Below are positions 11,911 through 23,745 of a DNA stretch of 64,000 nt, piece after piece. The notes below the pieces were generated by a model, which was given only the letters and a program-made list of their open reading frames with translations, did not search any database and was not told the DNA's origin. Each line of letters begins with the position of its first letter. Positions within the stretch are counted from its first letter, which is position 1. This DNA is from Filosporella fistucella (lineage: Eukaryota; Ascomycota; Leotiomycetes; Helotiales): NCBI GenBank assembly GCA_030077755.1, contig JAQJZZ010000005.1:62001-126000 (forward strand), read 5' to 3'. The position numbers and the translations under genes are program-made.

Positions 11911-13313
11911 AGCTGCTTTGCTATGTAATTGCATTGTAATACCGGCGAGAGCATTACTTCCTAGAGGTTCATAGAGATAGAGTATATGTCTTAGCATAGA
12001 ATTGATAACTTCGACCAAACTTGGAAGTCCGGATTGTGTTAGTCGCTTCTAAGTCCATAATGCCCGTGTTCATTACACATTGAGTATTTCACTTTTGATT
12101 CGATTACCATTCTTCATCAACTGGTAGAGTAAGGGCTCTGACTAACCACCTGCTCAGATATCTTGAAATCTTCTTGTGCTTTCCTTCATGCAAAGTAATA
12201 TGTGCGATATTAAATAGCTAAGTAAGGCTTGTGCGGTATATATTTCCCTAAGACCCTAACCGATGCGGATTCCAGCCGAATCAATAGCCAGTTCGATGCA
12301 GTCATTGGAATCTCTGGTGATATGGTTCGTGGTTTCCAGATCCTGGCAGCTAGACCTGAGCGGCACTGGGATTCAAGCAAAGCTTGTTTCTGGTGGGAGG
12401 CAACGGCAAATTCACTGGCTACTTCACCTACGATCACATGCTAAAGGGTACCTATCCTACGAATTCATCATCATCTGCGGGCGGCATCGTATGGATGATC
12501 ACCTAATTCACGCGACTGGGTTAAGAGGGTGTTGCCATGAGTATTGGTGTGCTGTATACTCAGAATTGGACCAAGACTGGGCTTGAATCCTGGGAATAAT
12601 TCAAATCGCCATCCAGATTGCCGATAGACCATCTTTGGACCATCTGTATCAGTCTTTCGACTCAATGGCAGCATCAGCTCATGAAGAATGCGAAATATAT
12701 ATCTGCTCGCCAAAAGCTACCGTGCAAGGATCCTTGTTTCCTTGACCGCAATGACTCTGAAAGATTTGAAAGTCAGAATACCTGGAGATGATAGGGAAGC
12801 TCAATGTCTGGATATTTCAATTGAACGATGAGAGCAACTACTTGCAACAGAAAGATGAAACTCCTTCAGTCAGTAGTACCTTCACACTATGTTGGTGGCT
12901 TATCTTGCGTGCTAATACGGGAACGTTGTAGGCTCAAACGAATCTATCTTCTAAAATATGATCATGGATTTCCGTAGGAGTTTTCCATTGCAAAATTGGG
13001 CGATGGATTTCTCCTTGAAGGCTCCAGACACCACCTACGAGTAACGTTTTGGTCGAATCATTAAATGTTCATCAATTCATTATCCATTTTCGTATCCTAG
13101 CTCTTATTTCTTCCTTACTATAATCTAGAAATGGCTTCTAAGCAGATATCTCGTTGCAAAGAAACGATACATGATCCCTGCCTTTCACCGCCCTTTCCTA
13201 ACCCATTTTCTCCCCAATTCAAGTCCATTTACCCACCCTAACGCCCTGATTATTCCAAATGAAGGGCATAGAAAAGTGAGAATGCAATACTTCATCCACA
13301 GCGCCAGTTCATC
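11911..13313. other. Intergenic region, no supported gene
   Basis: About 1.4 kb between convergent genes. Open frames at 12210-12720 exist on both strands, but none shows a known motif and they cannot be joined by plausible introns. A decayed gene is possible but cannot be identified. Confidence 0.45.
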
Positions 13314-15415
13314 TCAGACCATACCCAACGGGATCGAGGCCTTGTCCTTGACCAGTACACTCTCCTCTTGCCTCGCTACTTTCAGCGGCTCTTGTTTCTC
13401 CTTCTCCTCCCAAAGCATCAATCTCATCTCACTCATCTTCATCAACTTCTCCTTCTCACTCAACCCCTTAAAATCCACTCTTCCAACTTCTTCATCTCTC
13501 CACTTACCATCACCTCCCTTACACTCGACCTTCCACTCACAAATCTGATCCAAAAACGGAAACGCACCCATTCCTCGACAATAACTCCCAACATCTAAAA
13601 TACTTCCTAATAAATTCGCAAAGAAACATAACGCCAGTGTAAAACTTGCAAGTATCAAATAAGCCAACAAACTCTTCCTCCCAACCAAGAGGGTATATCT
13701 CAACACAGCAGGGAAAATATCCGTATCCGTCTTTACCACCGGGAAAAGATTCACAATATCCTTCCCAAGCGTCTGTACAACATCACTCGAATCATCAATC
13801 TGATTGAGCAATAACACTCTCAATTCCGCAAAATCTTTAGCTTGTAAATGATATATTGGAATCGCAAGCAGAGATTGCAAACCGAGTGTAGCGCGCATGT
13901 TTGCATGTGGGCTATGAGCGGAGAGATCAGAGAGACCTTGGAAGTATTGCCATACTGTGAAGGGGATGACGGGTTTATTCGTTTTGATGCCGAGGGCTTG
14001 GAGGGCGGAGGAGAATGTTGTGTTTTGGATGGTGGGTGAGAAGAGTGTGGTGAATATTTGGAGAAGTTCGGTGGCGGTGATGTTTACGGGCTTAGGTGGA
14101 GAAGGGAGAAAGGAGTGAGTGAGAATTGTGCCATTGAGGGAATTGTAGACTACGTCTGCGGTGCGGGTGCTCGTAGTGAGAGTTGTGGACCACCCGGTCG
14201 ACAGTGGCCAAGTGTATGAGGAAAGACAGCTGAGGTTTGCTGCAAGAGACTTAGGGCAGGGTGTGATATCTGAGTGGTGGTTAGCATTTTCCCCCTTGCC
14301 TGTTTGTGAAGGCTTACAAGTTGCAACGCCTCCGGAAGCTACACCTTTCATACAAAGTTCATATGCAGCGAGAGGATATCCCTGCCTGATACAATCGAGT
14401 TCTTGATCAAACACAATAGATTCACTTGATCTGTATTCAAAATAATAACCTCGAAGGTTCCGCACAATCACAGGCTGAATGTCTGATCCGGATGTAAAGT
14501 TACCACTAGCGAAAAGACGAGGAGCGAATTGTTCGATACCGCCAGGAACAAAATATTGCGAATGGCATACAGCACCTGTCTTTCCTTTCTGGAGATCAAG
14601 ACATCCCATCCGATTGGTGAAATTGCTAACATCAATTGTGCGGTCTGCGTCGGATAGAAAATCCTTGAATGTTGAACCAAAAAGTGGATCAGCAAGAGGT
14701 TGGAGAAGTGGTGCTAATGATGAGTTGAACTCTCCAATGCCATAACCTTGTGCAACTGACACAGAGGTTGTTTGGTGGTATATCGGAATTGGTTGAACGT
14801 TGCCTGTATATTATTAGTTCTCTATATCACGATATGGAGCGTGTATCCGGGGATGGCGTGCTTCAAGACTCGAGACTTACTCAAGAGCGCGATTCCAATA
14901 GCCGGAACAACAATCATAGATAAAACCCTGAAAGTTGTCCAGGCACGCGGTTTCCAATTGCTCCATGGTGTCCAAGGCGTCTTGAAGAAGATGTTCCAAT
15001 GTCCATCAAGTCCAGTGCCTGAATGAAGCGGTAAATCATCTATTAGGCGGTGTCCGCCTCTCCTTGCGATCAGCATTCCATGAACAATGTCAGAAGATTG
15101 TGATATAGTTGCTGAAAGCATGTAGTTTGCGAACATTGACAAAGTAGTCAAAACCGCAAGAGCCCTGTTGGGAGACTTTCCGAAATAAGTTTTGGACATT
15201 ATGTCAGGATGCCAGGCATGTAGAGTGGTTAACACGAAGAAAGCAAATGCAAGCTGGAGCGTAACCCAAGAAAGTGTTCCATGGCTGAAAATCCGAGCGC
15301 AAAGACGGCTGCCTATCTTGGGATTACGTGCTGGTGGGACATCTGACTCTTGGCTGCGAATTTCAGAAATGGGATCCATTTCTTGAGTATTGATCCTGAT
15401 GGAAGTGGGTGCCAT
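13314..15415 (-). CDS. Fungal multi-pass membrane protein with large ectodomain
   Basis: Predicted 674-aa protein of unknown function. Exons are 15415-14881 and 14803-13314; the 77-nt intron (GTAAGT...CTAATA...ATACAG) joins ...IALLS to NVQPIPIYHQTT in phase 1. A short hydrophilic N-terminus is followed by membrane segments (SWVTLQLAFAFFVLTTLHAW, and one before the splice at SMIVVPAIGIALLS). A loop of ~400 residues then carries several N-x-S/T sites and Cys pairs. A last span, LAYLILASFTLALCFFANLLG, precedes a charged tail. The topology suggests a plasma-membrane protein with a glycosylated outside domain. The layout resembles the proteins at 34.9-37.5 and 51.6-53.9 kb, but clear sequence identity was not seen. 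The chosen ATG is the first in the frame. Confidence 0.8.
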
Positions 15416-16497
15416 GGCGAATGACTCCAAGTTCACCGCATGAAAGAATATGAGAGGATGAGATACCCGGTGAAATCCAGAGCGAAGAGGGTGATTTTAT
15501 AGTTCTTTTATAACCGCCCGAAGTGATTGTGGTTCGCTATTCTAACCTGATCATGACTGGATATCTGGAATAACCCGAAGGTGGTTTGCCTCTCACCGTC
15601 CGGATTGGATCTTGATAACAGTATGGCCGCGTGATAATGTGATATTTCTTCGCACAGTCAGGCTGACTAATTCATCAAGGTATCATCAAGGTATCATCAA
15701 AAAGGAGTGAACCCTGTCAAACAAGCTGTAAATCCAGTTCGAAGGGCGTGATGGATGGTAGCTGAGTGCAACTCTGGGCGTTCGAATTTCGGGCTTGACA
15801 GTTATTCGTTGAATCGCCAAGAGATAGTGGAATGTAGGCATCATACACAACACCGTTTGGAGAGATTAAGAGGTCTCAACAGAGAATAATCTGCGGTAAA
15901 GAATAATCCCTCACCTGGCTTCACGGCAAATGCCATCTGGCAGTTATCACTATAGCCATCTCACGTCGCACGACGAAAAGGGGTCATTCGCTTATGACGG
16001 TACACTGCCTCGTGCCGTACAAAGATGCGCGACAGAAGCTCGGTAGGTATGATTGACATCTACAAGACACGTTGGAATGTTTGTTAGTGCTAAAGAATAG
16101 GCCGAGTCAAGAACCCACAGCGTAAAACTTGATTTCAACTCTGCCGAAGCCTGCACGTTGGGCGGTCTTCAGCCTTAGAATCCTTCGAGAAACCTGTCTC
16201 GGTTACATTCGGTGACCTTATTTGGGCAACGATCTGACCTGAAAATCGTAAACTCAAAATGGCAGAAATTCACACAAACCAATTGAATGACTCCTTCGGT
16301 GATTTAATCGGGGATATTCACGACTATATGTCACATTCGAGGCTGTGAAGCAGCAATAATTGCTTAATATAAGCACAGGAAAATGAGGTCGCCTGAGAGC
16401 CAAGACAGGGCATTTGAAAGGCATCGGATTAAATTTTGATCAGGTAACAGAATCTATCCATTCGACAGTGGGAAAAAGATCCCAGCTGTTATTCAAC
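15416..16497. other. Intergenic region, no gene seen
   Basis: About 1.1 kb upstream of the membrane protein and downstream of the dioxygenase. No coding pattern is present. In particular, no P450 sequence follows the dioxygenase stop in any frame of its strand. Confidence 0.55.
15672..15701. repeat. 11-bp tandem repeat
   Basis: Almost three head-to-tail copies of TCATCAAGGTA, the last one incomplete. It is a simple tandem tract in the intergenic region. Confidence 0.75.
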
Positions 16498-18923
16498 CTA
16501 TTTTGGGGGGGCTGGGGCGTCATAGCTAAATTTATCGGCCATACCCAGCTTGGTGAGAATTTCTTTGTTCTTCTCGGGCGTGGTGAGAGGATACAAGGAC
16601 CAGACCGAATTATCCTTGTACCAACCTGGGAACGCTGTTTGCAGCAGCTTATACAAAACACCACCTTGTGCAGGATCACGGGAGGAGCCGGCGATCTCGA
16701 AACTAAGATTTGATGTTAGTAGCATTCGGACCGAAAATATATATTTCTTACCCCCATTTGGTGAGACGCTCTGGTGTGTAGTCATCAGTGTAGAAACGAT
16801 CACCACGAACCAAGGCAACGGCGTCTGATAGAATGGCAATTGAGATAGTGAAGCCCGGGCAGAGACCGGAACCTGGGAAGAAGGGAATCTTCGACTCCTC
16901 TGCTTGAATACCGGCATAGAGCTCAACATCATCGACGCTAGGATAAAGCTCCTTCACTATGAAGGGTTAGATCGGCAAAGATAACGTGATTCAGTTAGAA
17001 ACTTACAAGCTTTGACAACCTTTGGGTCGGGATTCATCTCCTCTATAGATTCATCAGTAGGGGAGGCTTTGAAACAAAAATATTCTCTCACCAAAAGTCT
17101 TGTGTGCTGGCATCTTAAAGAATGTTCGGACTTCGTTCAAAGTGGCAGTATTCCATGCACGTCCATTCTCAATACCAAGCATCTCAATCGGCTTCATTAC
17201 CAGAGGAGTGTTCTGAGCGCCAAACTGAGCTGCAAATCGTCAGCGTAGCTTACTTTCCTATTGATTAGACTCACCAGCTGGGTATTGGGTAGAAACTCTC
17301 AGTAGCTCAATCAAATCCTCGTCCTTGAATCCACCTTCGGGTTTCCTTGACAAACCACCGAAAGTTCTCTTTGATGCATCGGTTGGAAGTCCCATTGCCC
17401 ATTTCCGAGCTCCAGCAGTAAAATCTGCAGTTGAAATCGTGTCTACGACGTATGGTCAGCTCATGTAATCGGTGCAGGTGAAATACATACTAGGATTCAT
17501 GTTTTCTCCAAACATATGTTTGAAAAACTCTTCTGCCCACTTTTCATTGGCTGTATTGATAGTTGCGTGCCATCGATAGATCATACTGAACTCAAGACTG
17601 ACTTGGTTTCCACCACCGTGTGGGAATTTGACGGGAATTGGAAGGTGGTCCCAAGTCTTTCTTGGATCAAGATTCCAATCTGACTGGAAGTTGGGATTCT
17701 GATTTAAGTTGAGAATTGCTCTGATGTAGTCGTTCATGATGATATTGACATAGAGACCTCCCACAATTCTGTTGAAATTAGCGATCTTCATTCATGGCAG
17801 GTTAAGCAGACATACAGTCTTCCAGTTTGGAACAAATCATTATCTCTGACAGCCAGTGCCTTCTCCAATTCAGGGCCAACGAGTCCGGTCGGGAGAGAAA
17901 ATCTGTTGTCTTCATTACGCTTGGCAAGTTCCTTGACAACATGATTGTGGAAGCGGTTGAACGCGATGATAAATGCACAAACTCCTGGAGGTTGGCCGAT
18001 GAGTCTGTATTCAGCAAAGGCGTCGGGTTTAAGAAGTCCGTCCTTGAACAGTCTAACACCGTCTTGTTGCTTCTGATTGTGGCCATAGAGTGGGGCAAGA
18101 TCCAAGTACGAGGAACTTTTTGAGCGTCTTGTATCAGCAGGGTCAGTATTGAAGATATCTACTTGAAATTAGCATAACAGCAGGCAACGCCAGGTGAAGC
18201 ACGTGCCGTGAATAATTATCGTTGCCAAGTAGAAAAGCATATTTGAGATGCCGTTCGGGTGGGCTTTTGGGTCCTTAGAGCGAAGCAATAGTTCTAAACA
18301 TGATTAACTAGCTATTTTCAAAGACTATAGTTCCTTACTATCGAAGATTGCAGCAGGGGTAGGAAGTTTATCAGCTGGCAGTTTGGGACGAACTGCCTTG
18401 ACGCTCTTGGCATAGAAGTGACCTGAAGCTCCAAGTTCTGGCAATTTGGGGTTCTAATTAATGTGAGCAGTGGTTTTGGTGAGTTTCCCGAGAACTCACA
18501 TTGTTTGATCCATCAGCAGCCCGGTATTTCAATTCAGCAGGGGTCTGTATTGTGATTGCCGGAGACGGTGGCCCAGTCCCAAGATAAGTTGCTGGAGGGT
18601 GTTCAAGTTGCTTCCAGAGCATAGATACCATCTTGGCCGTGAGTTCATCTCGAATGATGGAAGTGTTTGGTAGCGACCCAACAAACTGAATCACCTTTTC
18701 CATCTGTCACAGAAACGTCAACCCATACTAGGAAGATGAGCATCAGACTTACGAAATATTTGTCGTTCGGATTAAAGCCACCATCGCGGGCAGTCTTCAC
18801 AATTTTTCCCAAGACATCGACGACATTTGCATAACGAGCTTTTGCAAGGTCAATATCCTTGCCAATGGCATTAGCTGCCTCTGCCAAGATATCTTGAGGC
18901 GCTGCGGGTTTAGTTGAAGCCAT
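16498..18923 (-). CDS. Fatty acid heme dioxygenase (Ppo/linoleate diol synthase type), no P450 half
   Basis: Predicted 649-aa heme peroxidase-fold enzyme that adds dioxygen to linoleic or oleic acid (psi-factor/oxylipin pathway). Eleven exons: 18923-18753, 18703-18500, 18453-18339, 18293-18207, 18158-17816, 17768-17491, 17442-17275, 17229-17092, 17042-17007, 16956-16752, 16702-16498. Introns are 45-50 nt. The distal heme His is in IIIHDIF (His192); the catalytic Tyr and proximal His are in YRWHAT (Tyr371, His374). Positions nearly match PpoA. LDLAPLYGHN, RFHNHVV and the FPGSGLCPGFT segment are typical. Family members usually continue into a P450 domain, but this one ends ...SYDAPAPPK-stop. 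The intron after His192 needs a GC donor (18206). Positional specificity (8R, 10R or 9) cannot be told. Confidence 0.9.
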
Positions 18924-21214
18924 TTTGTGTTGTAGACGTCCGATTTATTCTGGTGACAATTAGATGAAATAATTCTAAAGGTTTCGTCTGCGTAGACAGA
19001 TTTATGTTTGATGGATTGAACCCGGATTGTAGTAGTAATTGTCTCAGGGTTACTGCAGTATGCCTCGAGGCATTCGCCTTTGAACAGATGACCTTGTCTT
19101 TGCCTATATTACGGCGAGGGTCTGATTCTCCGAGGCGAAGCAAAAGCAATTTACCACAGCTTCTCATCACTCGACGGCATTAAAGCTCCTCTACCCTAGG
19201 ATGAAACATGACAAGTATAGGAAGGCATAGTTACGTCGTGGAAATGAGAACGGTAAAACAGTACTTTTGATACCAAACTCTACTTTCGATCTCCAGCAGA
19301 AACAAATCTCAAACACAGCCAATGGAAGAATAGGTAAAGGAAACTTTAGAAATATGTGGAGAAGAGGATTGGATACACTCAAAACTTGATATAAAACATT
19401 TTGGAGGGGTAAAGTGCTCACTTTGAACTCACCGCTTCTGCCTATCGATACGAGGCTTTCCGCCAGCCACAATTCTTTTTCTCAGCTATTAGACTTGGCC
19501 GCCCGGTGTGCCCCTCCGGGACGTTTGCATACCATGTAAGGCTCTGATTAGACCACGGAGGCGCCGCCCACAATAGCGACAAGCAGGTCAACGAATTCAA
19601 GAGCAGATGACTGGTTGATAGACCGATGAACAACAAACTCTGCGTTAACGGGTAAAGCCGTGCGCGCCGACCCTTGTTGGTAGATTTTATCGCCCTTCAG
19701 ATCGGATCATCATTGCATGTGAAACTGGCGGGATGAAGTATATTTCGTGCTTCTACGTAAAAAAGTGTTGCTTTTGCAATTTGCATGGGAGCTTCTTTTT
19801 TTTTCAGAGCAGCACAGTCAGATTGTGATGGTGGGGTTGTATTGACCCCTCTTTGACCCCACCAGCTCAGCTCAGCCTTGCAGCCGCGATTCTGGATGTT
19901 TTTCAGCTCCCACAAGAACGGGTTTGCATTGGTGCGTATGTCGGCATTGAGAGATAAAGCTGAAATAATCGAGATAGAATGTGATATCGAGAAGAGAGAG
20001 TTTGCTCTGAAAAGACGTTTAACGTCGGGGTCGGAAGAAAGAAATCCCCGATCTGCCGACATACTGTATATCCAGTTTGCTATGACTGCATCTACTGTAC
20101 TTCTACTTGACAATACCTACTGAATATTATAAACATCATTCTGCAATTTCCAATTCTCCATGAAAAAGCACACCGATAAGTTCCAGCCCCGATGTTTTGA
20201 TGCGATATGAAATCCTTCCAAGAAGCACTCTTCAGCAGAAAATGTTTGTTTCTATCTGTGACTATTTACTGACCTCTGAAAAGATGACCTCTGTCCTGCT
20301 GCCATTCACGAGCCTCCCCTCCCTCACTCTATCTACATTGCCTCTATAATCTACTCCCATCATCCTCGAGATGCTTTCTACAGCTGATTTTGTGCTCGAG
20401 ACGCAACCAACCACCGAAGAGAACGAACAGGGCAAGGCTTCCAACCGTTGTTACCACAATCCCGTTCCCACGGCGGCTTGATTGATACCATACCATGAGA
20501 GATTACAAACCCAGCCTGGTTGTCATATTCAGCGAATTCCCTTTATCTGTGGTATGCCCAATTTTCAACCCAAAACAAGGGAGGCTATAAGAAGAAGGTT
20601 GGCACCCAAGGACAGTTGACCCTCGAAAATAACTGCATCGCGGACAATTGCATGTAGTCTCATATTCTTTCAGACATAGCTGCAATTGAAGTTCTACTGG
20701 TTGGCATACTTATTTGTTTGCGATTGAGGATTTGCGAGAATGTGACGGCATCAAGAATGAATGGAAGAGGGAATTGTGGGTTGGAAACAATTATTTCTTT
20801 TACATGCATTCTTCAACTCCCTGTTCGTCTGACATAGGGCACATGCAATACTAAACATCTACTCGCCATATCTCTACATTCAACATCATTTCGTGGATTG
20901 TTTAACATCTGGTACCTATCTACACGGAATAGTGTCAGGAAAGTAGACCTCGGAACCCAAGCTACGATCATTGCTCCAGTCTTGGTCACGCATTACTACC
21001 CTTCCTCAATACAATCTTTGGTTCTTCTATGCACTCGATTGATATGTCCGAAATCCATGCACTTCTTTTCATCGGTGTTAGTACCACCATTTCTAAACTC
21101 CGATCATCATCAAGGTTGCGTGAGGGCCAAAAAGACAAAAGCACGAGTCTGTAGTAGGATACCTCTTTGTATTTATACTTCATTTGTTGCTTGAAGAGGG
21201 CACATTTTCAAACA
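18924..21214. other. Intergenic region, no supported gene
   Basis: About 2.3 kb between the dioxygenase start and the NTF2-like pseudogene. The longest frame (19697-20113, minus, 138 codons) has no recognisable motif and no convincing splice partners. It likely contains the dioxygenase promoter. Confidence 0.5.
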
Positions 21215-21733
21215 ATGTCTACCGAATCCTAAACATCACGACTCAAAACGGCCGGCACCTTCATCCATTCGTTCTATGCCTTGGCAGAAGCCGATGTCCT
21301 TCGAACCAGGGCACCAAACTGCATACATCACTTTGCACCACTATCTATTGCTGCATCTATCCCACCGAAATCAAACGCAGACTTTGCAAAGCACCTGGCC
21401 ACATTCAAGGGCATTGTATCTGGTTTCACTTTCAAAATCAAGGAAACTATCGATAATCCGATTGAGAATCAGGTTCCTATCTGGACCACTGCTTCTCCAA
21501 ATTGGGTTGAAAGCGTGATAGCGCAGGAGAAAAATGAGGACTGGAACTATACGGGGGGATATATGTTTCTACTGAGCTTTGAAATAGGCGAAACTGGGGA
21601 TGATGGGAATGGGGTAAAACTGAAGAGGGTCGAGAGGATCATGGAGTTCGTGGATAGCCTTGGAACTGTAAGATTCCGAAGTTTGATTGAGAAGGCACAC
21701 GACCTCAAGAATACACTGCAAAACAATTCTTGA
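21215..21733 (+). pseudogene. SnoaL/NTF2-like small protein with stop at codon 6
   Basis: The reading frame encodes a small fungal NTF2-like fold protein: FIHSFYALAEADVLRTRAPNC, then HHFAP, WNYTGGYMFLLSFE and KRVERIMEFVDS, the usual order for these ~160-residue proteins. A start in good context (ACAATGTC, 21215) gives MSTES followed at once by TAA (21230-21232). The frame is then open for 166 codons to a TGA at 21731. No intron with plausible GT/AG sites bypasses the stop, and no other in-frame ATG precedes the conserved core. It therefore looks recently inactivated, although readthrough or an assembly error is possible. Proteins of this fold are often hydrolase- or isomerase-like, or simply ligand-binding. 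Confidence 0.75.
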
Positions 21734-22308
21734 GAAGTAGGATGGTATGGTAAATGCAGTATTGGTACCTTAGGCGTGGACCTACCCTTTTGGCGGAGAC
21801 ATGAAGGCCGTGGTGGATTCTCCGAAGTCTTAGCAATTAATAGGCTCCTATGATTCATATTCTTTGAATTTAAGTCAGCAATTTCGAAAAAATGAGGGAA
21901 TTTCGTGATTGAAGCATGTTAAAAGCAATAGACTTGCCCAAATAGTGCATTCATACGGCTTGTTTCACGCCCTGCTGCCTTACCAGTTCGGCATATGAAT
22001 GTCCATCTTGTAGTGAAATTATCTGTAGAAAAAAAACCTAAATAAATAGATTTCGAAAAATCCTACCTCTACTTTGAAAGTGAATCTGTTGATATTTGAA
22101 AGTTGAAAATGTTATCCCGATTGCTTATCTGTAGCCTCTAATCGCGTCATGACAAACCCCACCTACACCCGCATTCCTGCCATCCGACTCGTCTTACAGC
22201 ATGTTCTAAGCAACAGCAATCGAACCTGGGTAACAGGTATTCCCTGGACTCTTCAATCATGCGATTTTCTCCGTGAAACCATCATCATATTCTCCTTCCG
22301 TTGATGCG
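21734..22308. other. Intergenic spacer, no gene seen
   Basis: Sequence between the NTF2-like pseudogene and the lipid kinase. It presumably holds the lipid kinase promoter and 5' leader. No feature was recognised. Confidence 0.5.
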
Positions 22309-23745
22309 ATGGCTACCGTGAACACGTATTCGAATCATCGCGACGCAAGTGTCAAGACAAATGGACATACCGGGTCTGCTGTATCTTTCAACTATGCCGA
22401 TAGAACCTTGAGTTCGGGCCACTTGGTTCTGGCGGAGGATGATATAATATCTGTGACCGAAGCCTCTGGACATGATACAGCGTACAAGGTGTTGAGCGTT
22501 GCATCTGGAGAAGGGGAATCGAGTAAGCCTTTTGAATTACAGATTACGAATGCGATTCTCCCAGACAACTTCCCTCGCAGATATCAGTATCATTTCCGCT
22601 CTCTTCCATCGTATCTGCAACCGGAGAACGAAATATTTATCCTCATCTCAACTCTGTCTGGAACCAACCTGGCTTCTGCATTCTTCGATGATGTCCTACA
22701 CCCTCTGCTTCGGTCAATCGGATTGGCAGATTCGAAATATAAAGTTATCAGAACTGAGAGTTCGGAGACTGTTAAGAGATTTGCAGAGGAGACGTTGCTT
22801 GTGGGTGCAAAGGAAGGGCGTCGACAGACTGTCGTGATGCTGAGTGGTGACGGCGGGGTAGTGGATACTCTAAACGGGCTGTTCCAAGAGAAACACTCGC
22901 CAGGGTACGACTCATTCTTTCTCCATAGAAATTTACTGACCTGTGGTAGATCATATGTCAAACCGACTCTCTGCCTTCTTCCCCTCGGAACAGGAAATGC
23001 GCTTTTCCATTCCTCGCATCGAAATTCCCCCGCCATCCCCTCAATATACGTGCAAGGACTTCGAACTCTCCTTCATGGCAAAACAAAAGCTCTACCAATG
23101 TTCCGAGCCAAGTTCTCTCCAGGTGCTCGAATCCTCACCAATGAAGGTCGGACCGCGACAGCGTTGAAGATTGATACTCTCTATGGAGCAGTAGTCGCAA
23201 GCTACGGTCTCCATTCAACTCTTGTTGCCGATTCAGATACATCCGAATATCGAAAACATGGTGATAAGCGGTTTGGGCTCGTGGCAAACGACCTTCTGTT
23301 CCCGGGAGAGGGGCAGAAGCCACACGTGTATAAATCTGAAGTAACTCTGACGAGAGGTCGAGTCAAAAAAGCATTACCTGGAACAGAACACGGTTATATT
23401 CTCGCAAGTCTTGTTTCAAATTTAGAGAAGGCTTTCACTATTTCTCCCAAGAGTCAGCCATTAGATGGTGTGCTGAGGGTAGTATATTTCGACGCTTTGG
23501 ACGGGAATGGAGCTATGAATGTGATGAAAGCAGCTTACGACAGTGGAAAACATGTTGACCTCCCTGAAGTGGGATACGAAGAAATATCTGGACTGAAAAT
23601 CGAGTTCAAGGAGCCAGGGAAAAGCTGGAAGTGGAGGAGATGCTGTGTTGATGGGTTGATCGTGGGAGTTGAAGAGGGTGGCTGGATGGAAGTCAATTCT
23701 GTTCCTGCTGGTGATGAAGCCATCGATATTGTTGCGGATGCTTAG
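22309..23745 (+). CDS. Diacylglycerol/sphingoid base kinase-like protein
   Basis: Predicted 463-aa lipid kinase with a DAGK catalytic fold, phosphorylating diacylglycerol or a long-chain base with ATP. Exons are 22309-22904 and 22950-23745. The 45-nt intron (GTACGA...TACTGAC...GGTAG) has no in-frame stop, so an unspliced transcript would add 15 residues. Splicing gives the expected EKHSPGSYVKPTLCLLPLGTGNA. The nucleotide-binding loop is SGDGGVVDTLNGL and the second conserved motif is LPLGTGNALF. An N-terminal PH-like or lead-in region (MATVNTYSNHRD...) precedes the catalytic part, which starts near IFILISTLSGTNLAS. The start was taken at the first in-frame ATG. There is no transmembrane segment or signal peptide. 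Confidence 0.88.
   Translation: MATVNTYSNHRDASVKTNGHTGSAVSFNYADRTLSSGHLVLAEDDIISVTEASGHDTAYKVLSVASGEGESSKPFELQITNAILPDNFPRRYQYHFRSLPSYLQPENEIFILISTLSGTNLASAFFDDVLHPLLRSIGLADSKYKVIRTESSETVKRFAEETLLVGAKEGRRQTVVMLSGDGGVVDTLNGLFQEKHSPGYDSFFLHRNLLTCGRSYVKPTLCLLPLGTGNALFHSSHRNSPAIPSIYVQGLRTLLHGKTKALPMFRAKFSPGARILTNEGRTATALKIDTLYGAVVASYGLHSTLVADSDTSEYRKHGDKRFGLVANDLLFPGEGQKPHVYKSEVTLTRGRVKKALPGTEHGYILASLVSNLEKAFTISPKSQPLDGVLRVVYFDALDGNGAMNVMKAAYDSGKHVDLPEVGYEEISGLKIEFKEPGKSWKWRRCCVDGLIVGVEEGGWMEVNSVPAGDEAIDIVADA

Noticed and set aside
12210..12720. Open frames on both strands in the 12 kb gap
   Set aside because: They cannot be linked by consensus introns and contain no recognisable domain. A decayed gene is possible but cannot be named.
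19697..20113. 138-codon minus-strand frame upstream of the dioxygenase
   Set aside because: No homology pattern, no neighbouring exons and an ordinary composition; treated as chance.
22905..22949. Reading the lipid kinase as a single exon
   Set aside because: The frame stays open, but the segment has GTACGA, TACTGAC and GGTAG signals and interrupts the conserved SPG-SYVKPTLCLLP stretch, so an intron is preferred.
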